The notes beneath the pieces are model-generated. The model saw nothing but the letters and a program-made list of their open reading frames with translations, did no database searches and was not told where the DNA came from. Positions 43,089 through 51,892 of a stretch of DNA of 64,000 bases are shown piece after piece; position 1 is the stretch's first letter; every line of letters starts with the position of its first letter. This DNA comes from Jejubacter sp036620675 (GTDB lineage: Bacteria > Pseudomonadota > Gammaproteobacteria > Enterobacterales > Enterobacteriaceae), in the NCBI GenBank assembly GCA_036620675.1, contig JAZHEE010000012.1, one strand, 5' to 3'. Both the position numbers and the translations under genes were made by a program.

Positions 43089-43985
43089 TCACTTCAGCAG
43101 CGGGCAGTCTGGCGGTAGACGGCAGCTCAGCGCGCCCGGCTTAACCTCAATGCGGAAACTGCGCCCGGCCAGCGGTTCGCCATCCAGGTTAAAGGTGATG
43201 TCGTGCGGCGCTTCAATCTCAAACCAGGGCGACGCGCCGTCGATGATATTGGGGTTCTCTTCCGGCTTGCTCAGGGTCGAGAGCAGGGCGGGCAGCAGTT
43301 CCTCGCCGGTAAAGATGCGCAGCTGCAGCAGACCATCGTTAATGAGCGCTTCAGGGCAGAGCTGTTGCCCACCGCCCGCCTGACGGCCATTGCCGATGCC
43401 AATCGCCAGCGCGTCCCCCTGCCAGTGGAAATTCTCGCCGCGAATCTCGCAGCGATCCGGCTTCAGGGTATCCATCCGCAGCAGGCCGTGAATAAAGTAG
43501 GAGACGCCCCCCAGGGCCGCTTTTAGTTTTTCCGGGGTTTCGGTGGTGATCCGGGTGCCGAAGCCGCCTGTCGCCATATTGATAAACCAGGCTTCGTCGT
43601 TCACGCTGACCAGGTCGATAGCGCAAGGTCGCCCGACCAGCGCCAGTTGCAGCGCTTTGTCTGCCTCAAGGGGAATACCGGCGCTGGTGGCAAAGTCATT
43701 GGCGGTGCCGAGCGGCACAATGCCCAGCGCGGGTTGTTGGCCGTTCAGATCGGCCAGGGCGGTGGCAACTTCGTTTATCGTGCCGTCGCCGCCAGCGGCA
43801 ATCACGGTTTGTGCGCCAAGGGCGACGGCTTCGTTGAGGTAGCGAGCGGCGTCGCCATGCTCCCAGGTTACGCGTACCTCAAGCCGCTGGCCTGCTTCGC
43901 GTATATCGGCAACGGCAGTTCTCAGGGCTTCGTCGCCCGCGCTTTTACCATTAATAATCATCAGTGATAAGCAGGAATTTTCCAT
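43089..43985 (-). CDS. yegS: Lipid kinase YegS
   Basis: 298 aa (E. coli 299). A diacylglycerol kinase catalytic domain with GGGDGTINEVATAL and the LPLGTANDFATS loop, followed by the C-terminal beta-sandwich (CEIRGENFHWQGDALAIGIG). E. coli YegS phosphorylates phosphatidylglycerol in vitro; the cellular role is unclear. The start at 43985 has a GAG-type RBS in AAAGAGTCAGAT. Confidence 0.95.
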   Translation of the reverse strand: MENSCLSLMIINGKSAGDEALRTAVADIREAGQRLEVRVTWEHGDAARYLNEAVALGAQTVIAAGGDGTINEVATALADLNGQQPALGIVPLGTANDFATSAGIPLEADKALQLALVGRPCAIDLVSVNDEAWFINMATGGFGTRITTETPEKLKAALGGVSYFIHGLLRMDTLKPDRCEIRGENFHWQGDALAIGIGNGRQAGGGQQLCPEALINDGLLQLRIFTGEELLPALLSTLSKPEENPNIIDGASPWFEIEAPHDITFNLDGEPLAGRSFRIEVKPGALSCRLPPDCPLLK

Positions 43986-44065
43986 ATCTGACTCTTTGGA
44001 CCAAACAAGCGGGAAATTAAGTTTACCGTATAGCGAAACGGGGTGCCCGGGAAGAGGAATAAAGA

Positions 44066-44147
44066 TAAAAATAAACCTGCGTAAGATGAGTTTACGCAGG
44101 CCTAAGGAGGTGATTGCTGTTACCGCTGATGATTCATTTTCGTTCGA
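44066..44147 (-). ncRNA. cyaR: CyaR small RNA
   Basis: Downstream of yegQ on the same strand, as in E. coli. The 3' half reads TCACCTCCTTAGGCCTGCG, then a stem CCTGCGTAAA...TTACGCAGG and a TTTATTTTTA tail, matching the CyaR seed region (ACCTCCTTAG) and terminator. Promoter geometry supports the 5' end: TATGAT at 44154-44159 and a CRP site centred at 44188.5, 41.5 bp from the predicted start at 44147. The RNA is about 82 nt (E. coli 87). CyaR is a Hfq-dependent, cAMP-CRP-activated repressor of ompX, nadE, luxS and yqaE. The 5' half differs from E. coli. Confidence 0.87.
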
Positions 44148-44180
44148 ATCCTGATCATACCGCCGTCAGCCGCGGCGGTG

Positions 44181-44196
44181 TGTGATCGTTTTCGAA
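44181..44196 (-). promoter_or_regulatory. CRP site of cyaR
   Basis: In the direction of cyaR the site reads TTCGA-AAACGA-TCACA, one perfect half-site. It lies 41.5 bp upstream of the predicted start, the class II-type distance at which CRP activates cyaR in E. coli. Confidence 0.75.
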
Positions 44197-44226
44197 AAAA
44201 ATGGATGCAGGGGAAATAACGCTAAC

Positions 44227-45591
44227 TCACTCTTTTCCGTGTGGATTACGGGTAGTCTGGCCGTTCAGATTGCGCATCAGCAGGGCATAATCCAGTGCCA
44301 TGGCCTCGGGAACCGGCAACCATACGGTATGGCCGTTGCCGGGCGCGACATCAACGGCGGCGCCTTTGCCGTTTTCCATACTTTCCAGAGTGAAGGTGAC
44401 GTTGCCCTGAGGCGTCATCATTTCAAGAGCATCGCCCAGCGAAAACTTGTTTTTGACCGCGACGGCGGCCAGACTGCCGCGGCGTTCGCCGGTGAACTCG
44501 CCGACAAACTGCTGCCTGTCGGAAACCGAGTAGCCATATTCATAGTTCTGATAGCTGTCATGGGTGTGACGGCGCAGGAAACCTTCGGTATAGCCGCGGT
44601 GCGCCAGCCCTTCCAGGGTTTGCAGCAGCGAAGGATCAAACGGCTTGCCGGCCGCCGCGTCATCGATAGCCTGGCGGTATACCTGAGCGGTACGGGCGCA
44701 GTAGTAGAACGATTTGGTGCGGCCTTCAATCTTCAGCGAATGCACGCCGAGCTGGGTCAGACGCCCGACGTGCTCAATAGCGCGTAAGTCCTTAGAATTC
44801 ATGATGTAGGTGCCGTGTTCGTCCTCAAAGGCGGTCATATATTCGCCCGGACGCTGCGTCTCTTCAATCATAAAGACTTTGTCGGTTGGCGCGCCGCTGC
44901 CCAGGGTCGGCTCTACGTTGTGAACCGGGATGGGATCGTACTGATGAACAATATTGCCGATATCGTCTTCTTTGCCTTCCTGTACTTTATATTCCCAGCG
45001 GCAGGCGTTGGTGCAGGTGCCCTGGTTGGGATCGCGCTTGTTGATATAACCGGAAAGCAGACAGCGGCCGGAATAGGCCATGCACAGCGCACCGTGAACG
45101 AAAACTTCCAGCTCCATTTCCGGCACCTGCTGGCGGATTTCGGCTATCTCCTCCAGCGACAGTTCGCGGGAAAGAATCACCCGGGTCAGCCCCATCTGAT
45201 GCCAGAACTTCACCGTCGCCCAGTTAACGGCGTTGGCCTGCACTGAAAGATGAATCGCCATCTCCGGGAAGGCTTCGCGTACCATCATAATCAGCCCGGG
45301 ATCGGACATAATCAGCGCGTCCGGCCCCATATCCACCACCGGTTTCAGGTCGCGGATAAAGGTTTTCAGTTTGGCGTTATGGGGGGCGATATTCACCACC
45401 ACGTAGAATTTTTTACCGAGCGAGTGGGCTTCGTTGATGCCGAGCGCCAGGTTTTCGTGGTTGAATTCATTATTACGCACCCGCAGGCTGTAGCGCGGCT
45501 GGCCTGCGTACACGGCATCGGCGCCGTAGGCGAAGGCGTAACGCATATTTTTCAGCGTTCCCGCCGGAGAGAGCAGTTCCGGTTTAAACAT
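44227..45591 (-). CDS. trhP: tRNA 5-hydroxyuridine modification protein TrhP (YegQ)
   Basis: 454 aa (U32 peptidase-like family; E. coli YegQ about 453). TrhP, with TrhO, makes ho5U34 in tRNAs using prephenate-derived hydroxylation. The U32 signature EVFVHGALCMAYSGRCLLSG with cysteines for an Fe-S cluster is present (CLLSGYINKRDPNQGTC, NACRW), and the C-terminal PUA-like domain (VGEFTGERRGSLAAV) is complete. It is followed by CyaR as in E. coli. Confidence 0.95.
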   Translation of the reverse strand: MFKPELLSPAGTLKNMRYAFAYGADAVYAGQPRYSLRVRNNEFNHENLALGINEAHSLGKKFYVVVNIAPHNAKLKTFIRDLKPVVDMGPDALIMSDPGLIMMVREAFPEMAIHLSVQANAVNWATVKFWHQMGLTRVILSRELSLEEIAEIRQQVPEMELEVFVHGALCMAYSGRCLLSGYINKRDPNQGTCTNACRWEYKVQEGKEDDIGNIVHQYDPIPVHNVEPTLGSGAPTDKVFMIEETQRPGEYMTAFEDEHGTYIMNSKDLRAIEHVGRLTQLGVHSLKIEGRTKSFYYCARTAQVYRQAIDDAAAGKPFDPSLLQTLEGLAHRGYTEGFLRRHTHDSYQNYEYGYSVSDRQQFVGEFTGERRGSLAAVAVKNKFSLGDALEMMTPQGNVTFTLESMENGKGAAVDVAPGNGHTVWLPVPEAMALDYALLMRNLNGQTTRNPHGKE

Positions 45592-45793
45592 GATTTTCTC
45601 GTTCTGATGACAGGTCAGAGCCGTCTCACCTGATGAGACGGTTGTAAGCGAGGGCTTTGGATATAGCCTTTATTTAAGGGCGGGAATTGTAGCGCCGGCA
45701 ACCAGGGGAGTAAAGCCAGGAGAGGCCATTGAGGGACTTCACCGATACACATAACGATCAATAGAGGCCTGCAATTTGCTACCGGGAAAAGGG

Positions 45794-47884
45794 CTATTTA
45801 CCCTCTGCCAGGGTAATCACCCGCTGGGCCGAAGCGATAGTCGACGGGCGATGCGCGACAATAACGCGGGTGATCGCAAGGTCAGCGATGGCCTGATTGA
45901 TCAGGCGCTCGTTATGCTCATCAAGGTGGCTGGTGGCCTCATCCATAAACAGAACACCGGGACGACGGTAGAGCGCCCGGGCGATAAATAGCCGCTGGCG
46001 CTGGCCGCCGGAAAGGCCTTCCCCCAGCTCGCCAACCCGGGTGTCATAGCCCATAGGTAGCGCCATAATGTCGTCGTGAATAGAGCAGAGCCTGGCGCAG
46101 GTCGTCATCCAGGCGTCGTCCGGCTGCGGGCTGAAGCCGCAGATATTATCGCGCAGCGAGCCGGACAGCAGCTTATCGTGCTGAAGGATAACGGCGACGG
46201 CGGCGCGATAGTCGGTGAGCCCCGTGCGGTGGATGTCCCGGCCATCGGCACTTATGGTGCCCGCTTCCGGCATCGTTAAGCCGCTTAGCAACTTCAGCAG
46301 CGTACTTTTTCCACACCCGGAAGCCCCGGTGATGGCCACGCTTTCCCCGGCCTGAATGGTGAGCGAGATGCCATTAATCACCGGCGCCGAGAAGCGATCG
46401 TAGCGAAAGATCAGGTTTTGCGCATTCAGGGCGAGCGCCTTTCCTTGAGGATAACCCGCACCCGCAGGGCCGGTGGGCTCTGGCGCAGAGAGTGCGATAT
46501 CGCAAACGCGTTCGTTATGCAGCGACAGAATACGCAACTGGAGCAGGGTATCGGTTAGCCCCAGGGCGGCATCGGAAAACAGCGTTCGGAATGCGCCGAA
46601 CGCGACCCAGGCGCCCAGCGTCATTTGACTGTCCAGCACCATCGACACCCCAATCCAGAGGATTAATATGAATTCGGCGCTGCCCGTCAGCGTGCCTGCG
46701 ACGCTAAAGGCCATCTCCAGCTTTCCGAGCCTGATATCGGCGTTGGTGGTCAGCGCATTCAGGTTCAGCATGGTGCGGTTGCGTAGCTCCGCCAGCCCCT
46801 GGGCCCTGAGCGTATGAATGCTGAATAACGTTTCGGTCAGGTAAGAACTGGCGCTGGCGCTTTTTATCAGTTGCTCCTCTGATAATCGACGGAACACAGG
46901 CCAGGTGATCAGGCGCACCAGGATATACAGCAGGGTAAAGGCCAGAGCGATACCGGCCAGCGCCCCGCCGTAAACGACCAGCATGACGAAGGCGCCGAGG
47001 CAGATGATAATGCCGATCAGCCCGCCGGTAATTTCATGAATAACGGTCTGGCGAATAGTGTCGATGGAAAAGTAGCGCGACTGGATATCTCCCAGCTTAC
47101 GCTTTTCAAACCAGTCCAGCGGTAGGGTGAGCATATGGCGAAACAGGCCGTCTTTCCATTGCAGGTCTGTCAGCGCGTTGATAAGCAGAGTGGCCCAGTA
47201 TCGCCACAGGGTTATCCCACCCTGCAGGCACGTCATTAACAGCAATGCCAGGCAGATAATACTCAGCATGCTTCTGTCCTGTTCGGGGATGATATTATCC
47301 ATCACCAGTTGCGTGACCACCGGAAACAGCAGGCTGATAAATTCCACCATAAGCGACAGCAAAAACAGTTTGCCAAGCGCCCCTTTGAAGCCCCGGATGT
47401 TGCGCAACAGATCGAATGTCTTCATACGCACCGGGCTGACGGGCGGGATAAAGTCAGGTTTGGGCCACAATTCCAGAGCAATGCCGGTAAAACTTTTTGA
47501 CGCTTCCTTCAGGCTTATGCGCTTTTTGCCGCTGGCCGGGTCGTGGATAGTGATCCGACTGGCACCGACGTGAGTCAGCACCACAAAGTGATTAAATTCC
47601 CAGTGCAGGACGCACGGCAGCTTCAGGTTATCCAGCTCTTCAAGTTCCAGGGAAAGCACTCTGGAAGCCAGTGCTAATTCGGTGGCGATATGGGTGAGCG
47701 TCGCCATCGTGCTGCCATGCAGGGACAGGCCGAAATCTTGTCGCACAGCCGCAACGTTGGTCGGGCTGCCGTGATAGCTGACGATCATGGCAAGGCAGGC
47801 CAGCCCGCATTCGCCAGCCTCGCTTTGCAACATCAGCGGCACCCGGCGGCGCAGCGCCAGATCCAGCAGGTCGCTATGGCGCAT
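45794..47884 (-). CDS. Bacteriocin ABC exporter with N-terminal C39 peptidase (PCAT)
   Basis: 696 aa from the ATG at 47884 (GGAGG 8 nt upstream; an ATG seven codons earlier has no RBS). The C39 peptidase domain (1-130) has C26 in QSEAGECGLACLAMI, H99 in LHWEFNHFVVL and D115 in IHDPASG, so it should remove double-glycine leaders. Six transmembrane helices follow, then an ATPase with Walker A GASGCGKST, signature LSGGQRQRLFIARAL and Walker B VLFMDEATSHLD. It resembles CvaB/MchF exporters that work with a HlyD-type adaptor and TolC. Its start overlaps the HlyD gene by 11 bp, and it is the last gene of the microcin island. Confidence 0.94.
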   Translation of the reverse strand: MRHSDLLDLALRRRVPLMLQSEAGECGLACLAMIVSYHGSPTNVAAVRQDFGLSLHGSTMATLTHIATELALASRVLSLELEELDNLKLPCVLHWEFNHFVVLTHVGASRITIHDPASGKKRISLKEASKSFTGIALELWPKPDFIPPVSPVRMKTFDLLRNIRGFKGALGKLFLLSLMVEFISLLFPVVTQLVMDNIIPEQDRSMLSIICLALLLMTCLQGGITLWRYWATLLINALTDLQWKDGLFRHMLTLPLDWFEKRKLGDIQSRYFSIDTIRQTVIHEITGGLIGIIICLGAFVMLVVYGGALAGIALAFTLLYILVRLITWPVFRRLSEEQLIKSASASSYLTETLFSIHTLRAQGLAELRNRTMLNLNALTTNADIRLGKLEMAFSVAGTLTGSAEFILILWIGVSMVLDSQMTLGAWVAFGAFRTLFSDAALGLTDTLLQLRILSLHNERVCDIALSAPEPTGPAGAGYPQGKALALNAQNLIFRYDRFSAPVINGISLTIQAGESVAITGASGCGKSTLLKLLSGLTMPEAGTISADGRDIHRTGLTDYRAAVAVILQHDKLLSGSLRDNICGFSPQPDDAWMTTCARLCSIHDDIMALPMGYDTRVGELGEGLSGGQRQRLFIARALYRRPGVLFMDEATSHLDEHNERLINQAIADLAITRVIVAHRPSTIASAQRVITLAEGK

Positions 47885-49157
47885 GGATGGGGCCTCCGGC
47901 GTCATTACGGATTTTAAGCAGGGGCGAGGCCAGCCATTCGATAATGCGTCGCTTTTCCAGAAACAGCGTACAGCTTACCCGCATGCCGTTACGGGGAAGG
48001 AACTGTCTGTTGCGATAGATAAAGCGCGTATTCTGGGGGGCCACCAGCATTTTGTACCAGGTTTCCGAAGTATCCGCGGCGCTGGCCAGGGCGGAAGGGT
48101 AAGTCGCCATCTCCTGACGCGTGGCCGGCACTTCGGAAATGGCGGTGACTCGCCCCGGGAACTGACCGAATTTCTCCGCCGGAAAAGCCTCGTAGCGCAG
48201 ATTTACGGTATCGCCGGGGGAAATATAAGGGACCGCGTGAGCAGGAACCCACATCACCAGCTGATAGTGGCTCACATCGCCGGGAACTATCTGCAGCAGG
48301 CTGTCGCCTGGATTGAGCGTCTGGCCCGGCGCCATGCCCGAGGTTTCTACTTTGCCGGTGACCGGAGAGGTCACCAGCAGCGTTCCTCCGGCGTCTGCGT
48401 CGGCCAGCTGTCTGACCAGCGCGCTGCGTTGGATCTCTAACTGGAATAGCTGGTTGTCGAATTCCGCGGCCTGGGTTTGCAGCGTACTGTTCAGCAATAA
48501 AATCTGTAATTCATTCTGTTGACGTTGGGTGCGAACGTTCAGCATGTTGAGCTGCTGCTGTTGGTTCATGGAAATCTGTTCGGCCAACTGCGCTTTATTG
48601 ATAAGCCCGCGTTGCAAATATTCGCTGTAGTTTTTTACGTTACGGCGGGTGTAGTCGGCGCCCTCCCTGATGTTATCCAGAATCGGTCGGGCATCGATAA
48701 GTTCTTGCTGATAGCTGGCTTTCTGACGGGCGATAAGGGCAAGCGTGGTCTCTTTGTTATGCCGGGTGCGGTCAAGGATATTGTCAAGCGTCGCTATCTG
48801 CTGCTCGATGCTCCGCCGGTGTATTTGATTGACCACGCCGCTGGTGGTTGTGCGGCTGACGTCGATTTCATACAGCGGTTCCCCCTGGCGTACCTGGCTT
48901 CCCGGGCTGACAAATATTCGGGCTATCGCGCCCTGATAGTGCGAGTAAACCGTTATCGCCCGCGGTACCGATACCAGTTCGCCGCTGACTTTCACTTTCC
49001 GATTCAGGTTGCCGAAAATCAGCAACAGCAGGGTCAGGGTAAAAAGTAATGCGGTGAAGATAGCGGTAAACCACAGCGGAACGCCCGCCAGCATAATGGC
49101 GGCTCCCTGCCAGCGGGTTGCGCGGTGTTCGAGAGCGGCCTTTCTGAATATTGTCAT
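47874..49157 (-). CDS. HlyD/CvaA-type membrane fusion protein
   Basis: 427 aa with an N-terminal cytoplasmic segment, one transmembrane helix (about 28-50), a biotinyl-lipoyl-like half (VYSHYQGAIARIFVSPGSQV), a long alpha-helical hairpin rich in Gln (RQQNELQILLLNS region) and the second lipoyl half (TLLVTSPVTGKVETSGMAPG). The form is that of CvaA/MchE adaptors linking the PCAT exporter to TolC. It starts 4 bp inside the glycosyltransferase stop. Confidence 0.93.
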   Translation of the reverse strand: MTIFRKAALEHRATRWQGAAIMLAGVPLWFTAIFTALLFTLTLLLLIFGNLNRKVKVSGELVSVPRAITVYSHYQGAIARIFVSPGSQVRQGEPLYEIDVSRTTTSGVVNQIHRRSIEQQIATLDNILDRTRHNKETTLALIARQKASYQQELIDARPILDNIREGADYTRRNVKNYSEYLQRGLINKAQLAEQISMNQQQQLNMLNVRTQRQQNELQILLLNSTLQTQAAEFDNQLFQLEIQRSALVRQLADADAGGTLLVTSPVTGKVETSGMAPGQTLNPGDSLLQIVPGDVSHYQLVMWVPAHAVPYISPGDTVNLRYEAFPAEKFGQFPGRVTAISEVPATRQEMATYPSALASAADTSETWYKMLVAPQNTRFIYRNRQFLPRNGMRVSCTLFLEKRRIIEWLASPLLKIRNDAGGPIHAP

Positions 49158-50188
49158 AGGGTTAGCGGCGCCAGCAGATCGCCGGCGGCGATACGGGTGA
49201 TTTCCACCAGCAGACGGTGAAACTGGTTGATGTCTGGCCGCTCATGCAGATAGTCGTCGCCAGCTCGTTCGCTCAGAGTATGCAGCTGGCGGTACGCTTT
49301 TTCTGCTTCTGCCCGAAAGCTTTTCCGTTGGTTGAGATAGCGTGCGAGCAGGTACAGCGTAGCGATTTCTCTGCTTTGATAGTGTCGTTTTAGCGCTGCT
49401 GCGTGCCGCAACGCCTGGCGATATTCTCCCCGCGATAGCTGCTGGTTGATATGGCGAACTTTGATATTGAGGGCGAACACCTCGTTCTGCGGATCGTATG
49501 GCAGGGGAAGCGCGACGAAATCGCGCATAATGGCGGCATATTCCGGCCCATCGTCGGGCAGATAGCGTAGGGCGAAATATCGCCAGCGCAGGCTATCGGG
49601 CTCCAGCGCTATCTGCTGTTGCAGCAGCGCCCAGTTGCGCTGATACCTGTTTTTCTGGTGCCCATCGCCAGTCAGATAACCGGTATGATTAATCCTGATG
49701 CCGGGTACGAACTGGATTTCGCTCTGCGCTTCGCGAAGGTATTCGTGCACTTTGCCGTGATAGCGCAGCGAGGGGCGTTTTTTAAACAGCCGGGCGTTGT
49801 TGGTCAGCTGAGTGCCGTCCAGGTTATCGATCAGGGGAGCATAGAGCGTGCGGCCACGATCTTCGCGCATCAGTCGGGCAAGGATCTGGCGAAATGCAGG
49901 GCGCGACTCGCTGGCGATATATTCGTCAGCGTCAAGGATCAGGCACCATCGATAACGGGTTTGCGCAATGGCAAAATTGCGGGCGGCGGAAAAATCGTCG
50001 TTCCAGCGGTAAGTATGAAGCGTAACGGCTGCGCCATAGCCAGAAAGGATATCCGGCGTGCTATCGGTTGAGCCGGTATCCAGCACCAGAATTTCATCGA
50101 CCAGCCCAAGCAGCGAATCGACGGCGGTGGCAATGGTTCTCTGTTCGTCGCGGCAGATAATTACCGCGCTGATTCCCTGTTGTTGCAT
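49154..50188 (-). CDS. GT2 glycosyltransferase with helical repeat tail, SunS-like
   Basis: 344 aa from the ATG at 50188; an ATG five codons earlier (50203) is possible. The N-terminal GT-A domain reads ISAVIICRDEQRTIATAVDS, VDEILVLDTGSTDST and the metal-binding D86-A-D88 (CLILDADEY), with a later LRYHGKVHEYL acceptor-side block. The C-terminal 150 residues are alpha-helical, TPR-like. This layout is that of SunS/GccA, the S- or O-glycosyltransferases of glycocins. In an operon with a microcin-type precursor and exporter, peptide glycosylation is the obvious role; other GT2 enzymes share the fold, so the acceptor is inferred. Confidence 0.83.
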   Translation of the reverse strand: MQQQGISAVIICRDEQRTIATAVDSLLGLVDEILVLDTGSTDSTPDILSGYGAAVTLHTYRWNDDFSAARNFAIAQTRYRWCLILDADEYIASESRPAFRQILARLMREDRGRTLYAPLIDNLDGTQLTNNARLFKKRPSLRYHGKVHEYLREAQSEIQFVPGIRINHTGYLTGDGHQKNRYQRNWALLQQQIALEPDSLRWRYFALRYLPDDGPEYAAIMRDFVALPLPYDPQNEVFALNIKVRHINQQLSRGEYRQALRHAAALKRHYQSREIATLYLLARYLNQRKSFRAEAEKAYRQLHTLSERAGDDYLHERPDINQFHRLLVEITRIAAGDLLAPLTL

Positions 50189-51546
50189 AGTCCATTCATC
50201 CATGTGGAACGGGCGCTTAACGGCGTGTCGAGCGTATGGCTAAAGAAGGCGACTCCCGGATACGTGCAGCGCATCGCTTCTGATAAAAAGGCTGGCGGAA
50301 TTTCCTCGCCAGGCTTCAGAATCTGGTAGACCAGCGCCAGCAAAACTTCGACTATCATCCCGGGCCCGGTTAATGCGAGGGTAACGTCGCCTGTTTTGAT
50401 CAGGCTTTCATAGCGCCAGGGCAGTAAACGCGAGAGATAGTGACGGTTATCGTGGCGGTCAATCAGCGTAAAAATGGCGTTGCTGGATTCCAGAAAGCGA
50501 TAACGCTTGTGGATGGTGCGCAGCAGAATCGCGACGCCTTTAGCGCCGGGCGCGCAGCCGATAACATTGCTGAACCAGGCCTCCGCAAGCCAGGGCAGGG
50601 CGCTGAGTACCGGCAGATCGCGGTAGCAGGCGATCGGCCCCAGGGGGCGAATATCGGCCAGGCGAACCGAAGCGGCATCCGCGATAATAGCCTGGCAAAG
50701 CGGCTCCCGCAGCGGCTTTGGAAACGGCAGCAGGCAGGCCCTGATTTGCGCCAGCGCCTCTTCTTTCGGGTGGTGCAGCCTGGCAAGCAGCGCGGTGGAT
50801 TTGGCGCGGGTTATGGCGTGATGTCCCGGAATGCCGGCCCGCTGCTGCCAGACATTGGTTGTGCTAAAAAGGTCATCGATATCGGGCAGGGTATCTCTGT
50901 CGATATAGAGTCCGCCAAAGCGATAGAGAATCAGCAGCCGGACGATATCGCTGGCCGCCGCGAAGTTGCCCCTGAGTATCACTTCATAGTCGTAAAACCG
51001 TCTCAGGGCAGCGAACTTGCCGGTAAATAACGAAGATATTTCCTTGATTTGCAGGTCGGGGACTGGATCGGGACAGACAGGCCGCGGTTGCCCGGGAATC
51101 CCTTTGAGCGCCAGAAATTGCGCGGCCAGCGTGTTAAAGGTTTTCCCCCCGGCCATTTGCGGATGAATAAAGGCGAATGCCTCGTTTTGTAGCCGTAACA
51201 GCGCGTCGTGCCGATCGCAGGGGCGGGTGGTTTTGACATATTCGGTCAACTGATTATGAAAGCGCTGACAGTCATGACTTCCGGAGTCGAGCCACAGGTA
51301 GCAGGTTTTATCGGGGTTGGCGGCCTTCCAGATTTGGATGTAGCTCAGATCCAGAGAATGTCGACAGCCAATCCATACCGTATGAATCAGATCGGGAATG
51401 GTGCATTCCGCTGTACAGGATAAGCGGGATATATTCGAACCGATTGGGGATATTTCCCGGGGAGCGGCCTGAAGGACGCTCTGATTAAATGCGGCGACAA
51501 TTTCTGCGCGCAGACGCTGCTTTAAATCGTCGTGAGGGGCATTCAT
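50161..51546 (-). CDS. TcdA/TcdB-like (GT44-type) glycosyltransferase
   Basis: 461 aa. IPDLIHTVWIG (50-60) is the usual opening of DXD sugar-transferases. A long segment then leads to ASDIVRLLILYRFGGLYIDR (198-217) with D200, R203 and the D216-R-D218 metal motif. This pattern matches the catalytic core of large clostridial toxins and related bacterial GTs that transfer glucose or GlcNAc to protein Ser/Thr. The ORF lies between the 82-aa gene and the GT2 gene and overlaps the latter. It may add the first sugar or extend it; which of the two enzymes acts first is unknown. Confidence 0.83.
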   Translation of the reverse strand: MNAPHDDLKQRLRAEIVAAFNQSVLQAAPREISPIGSNISRLSCTAECTIPDLIHTVWIGCRHSLDLSYIQIWKAANPDKTCYLWLDSGSHDCQRFHNQLTEYVKTTRPCDRHDALLRLQNEAFAFIHPQMAGGKTFNTLAAQFLALKGIPGQPRPVCPDPVPDLQIKEISSLFTGKFAALRRFYDYEVILRGNFAAASDIVRLLILYRFGGLYIDRDTLPDIDDLFSTTNVWQQRAGIPGHHAITRAKSTALLARLHHPKEEALAQIRACLLPFPKPLREPLCQAIIADAASVRLADIRPLGPIACYRDLPVLSALPWLAEAWFSNVIGCAPGAKGVAILLRTIHKRYRFLESSNAIFTLIDRHDNRHYLSRLLPWRYESLIKTGDVTLALTGPGMIVEVLLALVYQILKPGEEIPPAFLSEAMRCTYPGVAFFSHTLDTPLSARSTWMNGLCNNRESAR

Positions 51547-51556
51547 GATAATGAAC

Positions 51557-51805
51557 CTACCGCAGCAGATTAAAGATCAGTGATGAAAAGGTGACATCTT
51601 TACCAAATTCCTTAAGTGCTTCGGTATTGGCACGGTAATTATCTAAAAGAAGATCGATAGCCTTCCCTTCATCTTCAGCTGATATTTCCAGGTCGATCTT
51701 TTTAAAACCGTCGTCAATCAATTTTTTGCGCTGCGCGTCGGATAACTGCGTTTTATTATAAACGTTAATGGCAATGTCTTTTGAATAAAATACCCAGGTC
51801 GTCAT
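51557..51805 (-). CDS. Small acidic/charged protein of the microcin island, immunity or biosynthesis candidate
   Basis: 82 aa from the ATG at 51805 (AAGGA 8 nt upstream). No signal peptide or membrane helix is apparent. It is mostly helical and rich in Lys/Asp/Glu (LSDAQRKKLIDDGFKKIDLE). I do not recognise a family. It sits between the precursor and the first glycosyltransferase, where immunity or leader-recognition proteins often lie. Class II microcin immunity proteins are usually small membrane proteins, which this is not, so a cytosolic partner of the modification enzymes is equally possible. Confidence 0.7.
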   Translation of the reverse strand: MTTWVFYSKDIAINVYNKTQLSDAQRKKLIDDGFKKIDLEISAEDEGKAIDLLLDNYRANTEALKEFGKDVTFSSLIFNLLR

Positions 51806-51892
51806 TATCAATTCCTTCTGGTTGCGATAGGGTGCCTTTCGTTGGTGAGACAGGCGTCATTTCAGGGGTGAAACGGCGCCTGAATAGACGGA

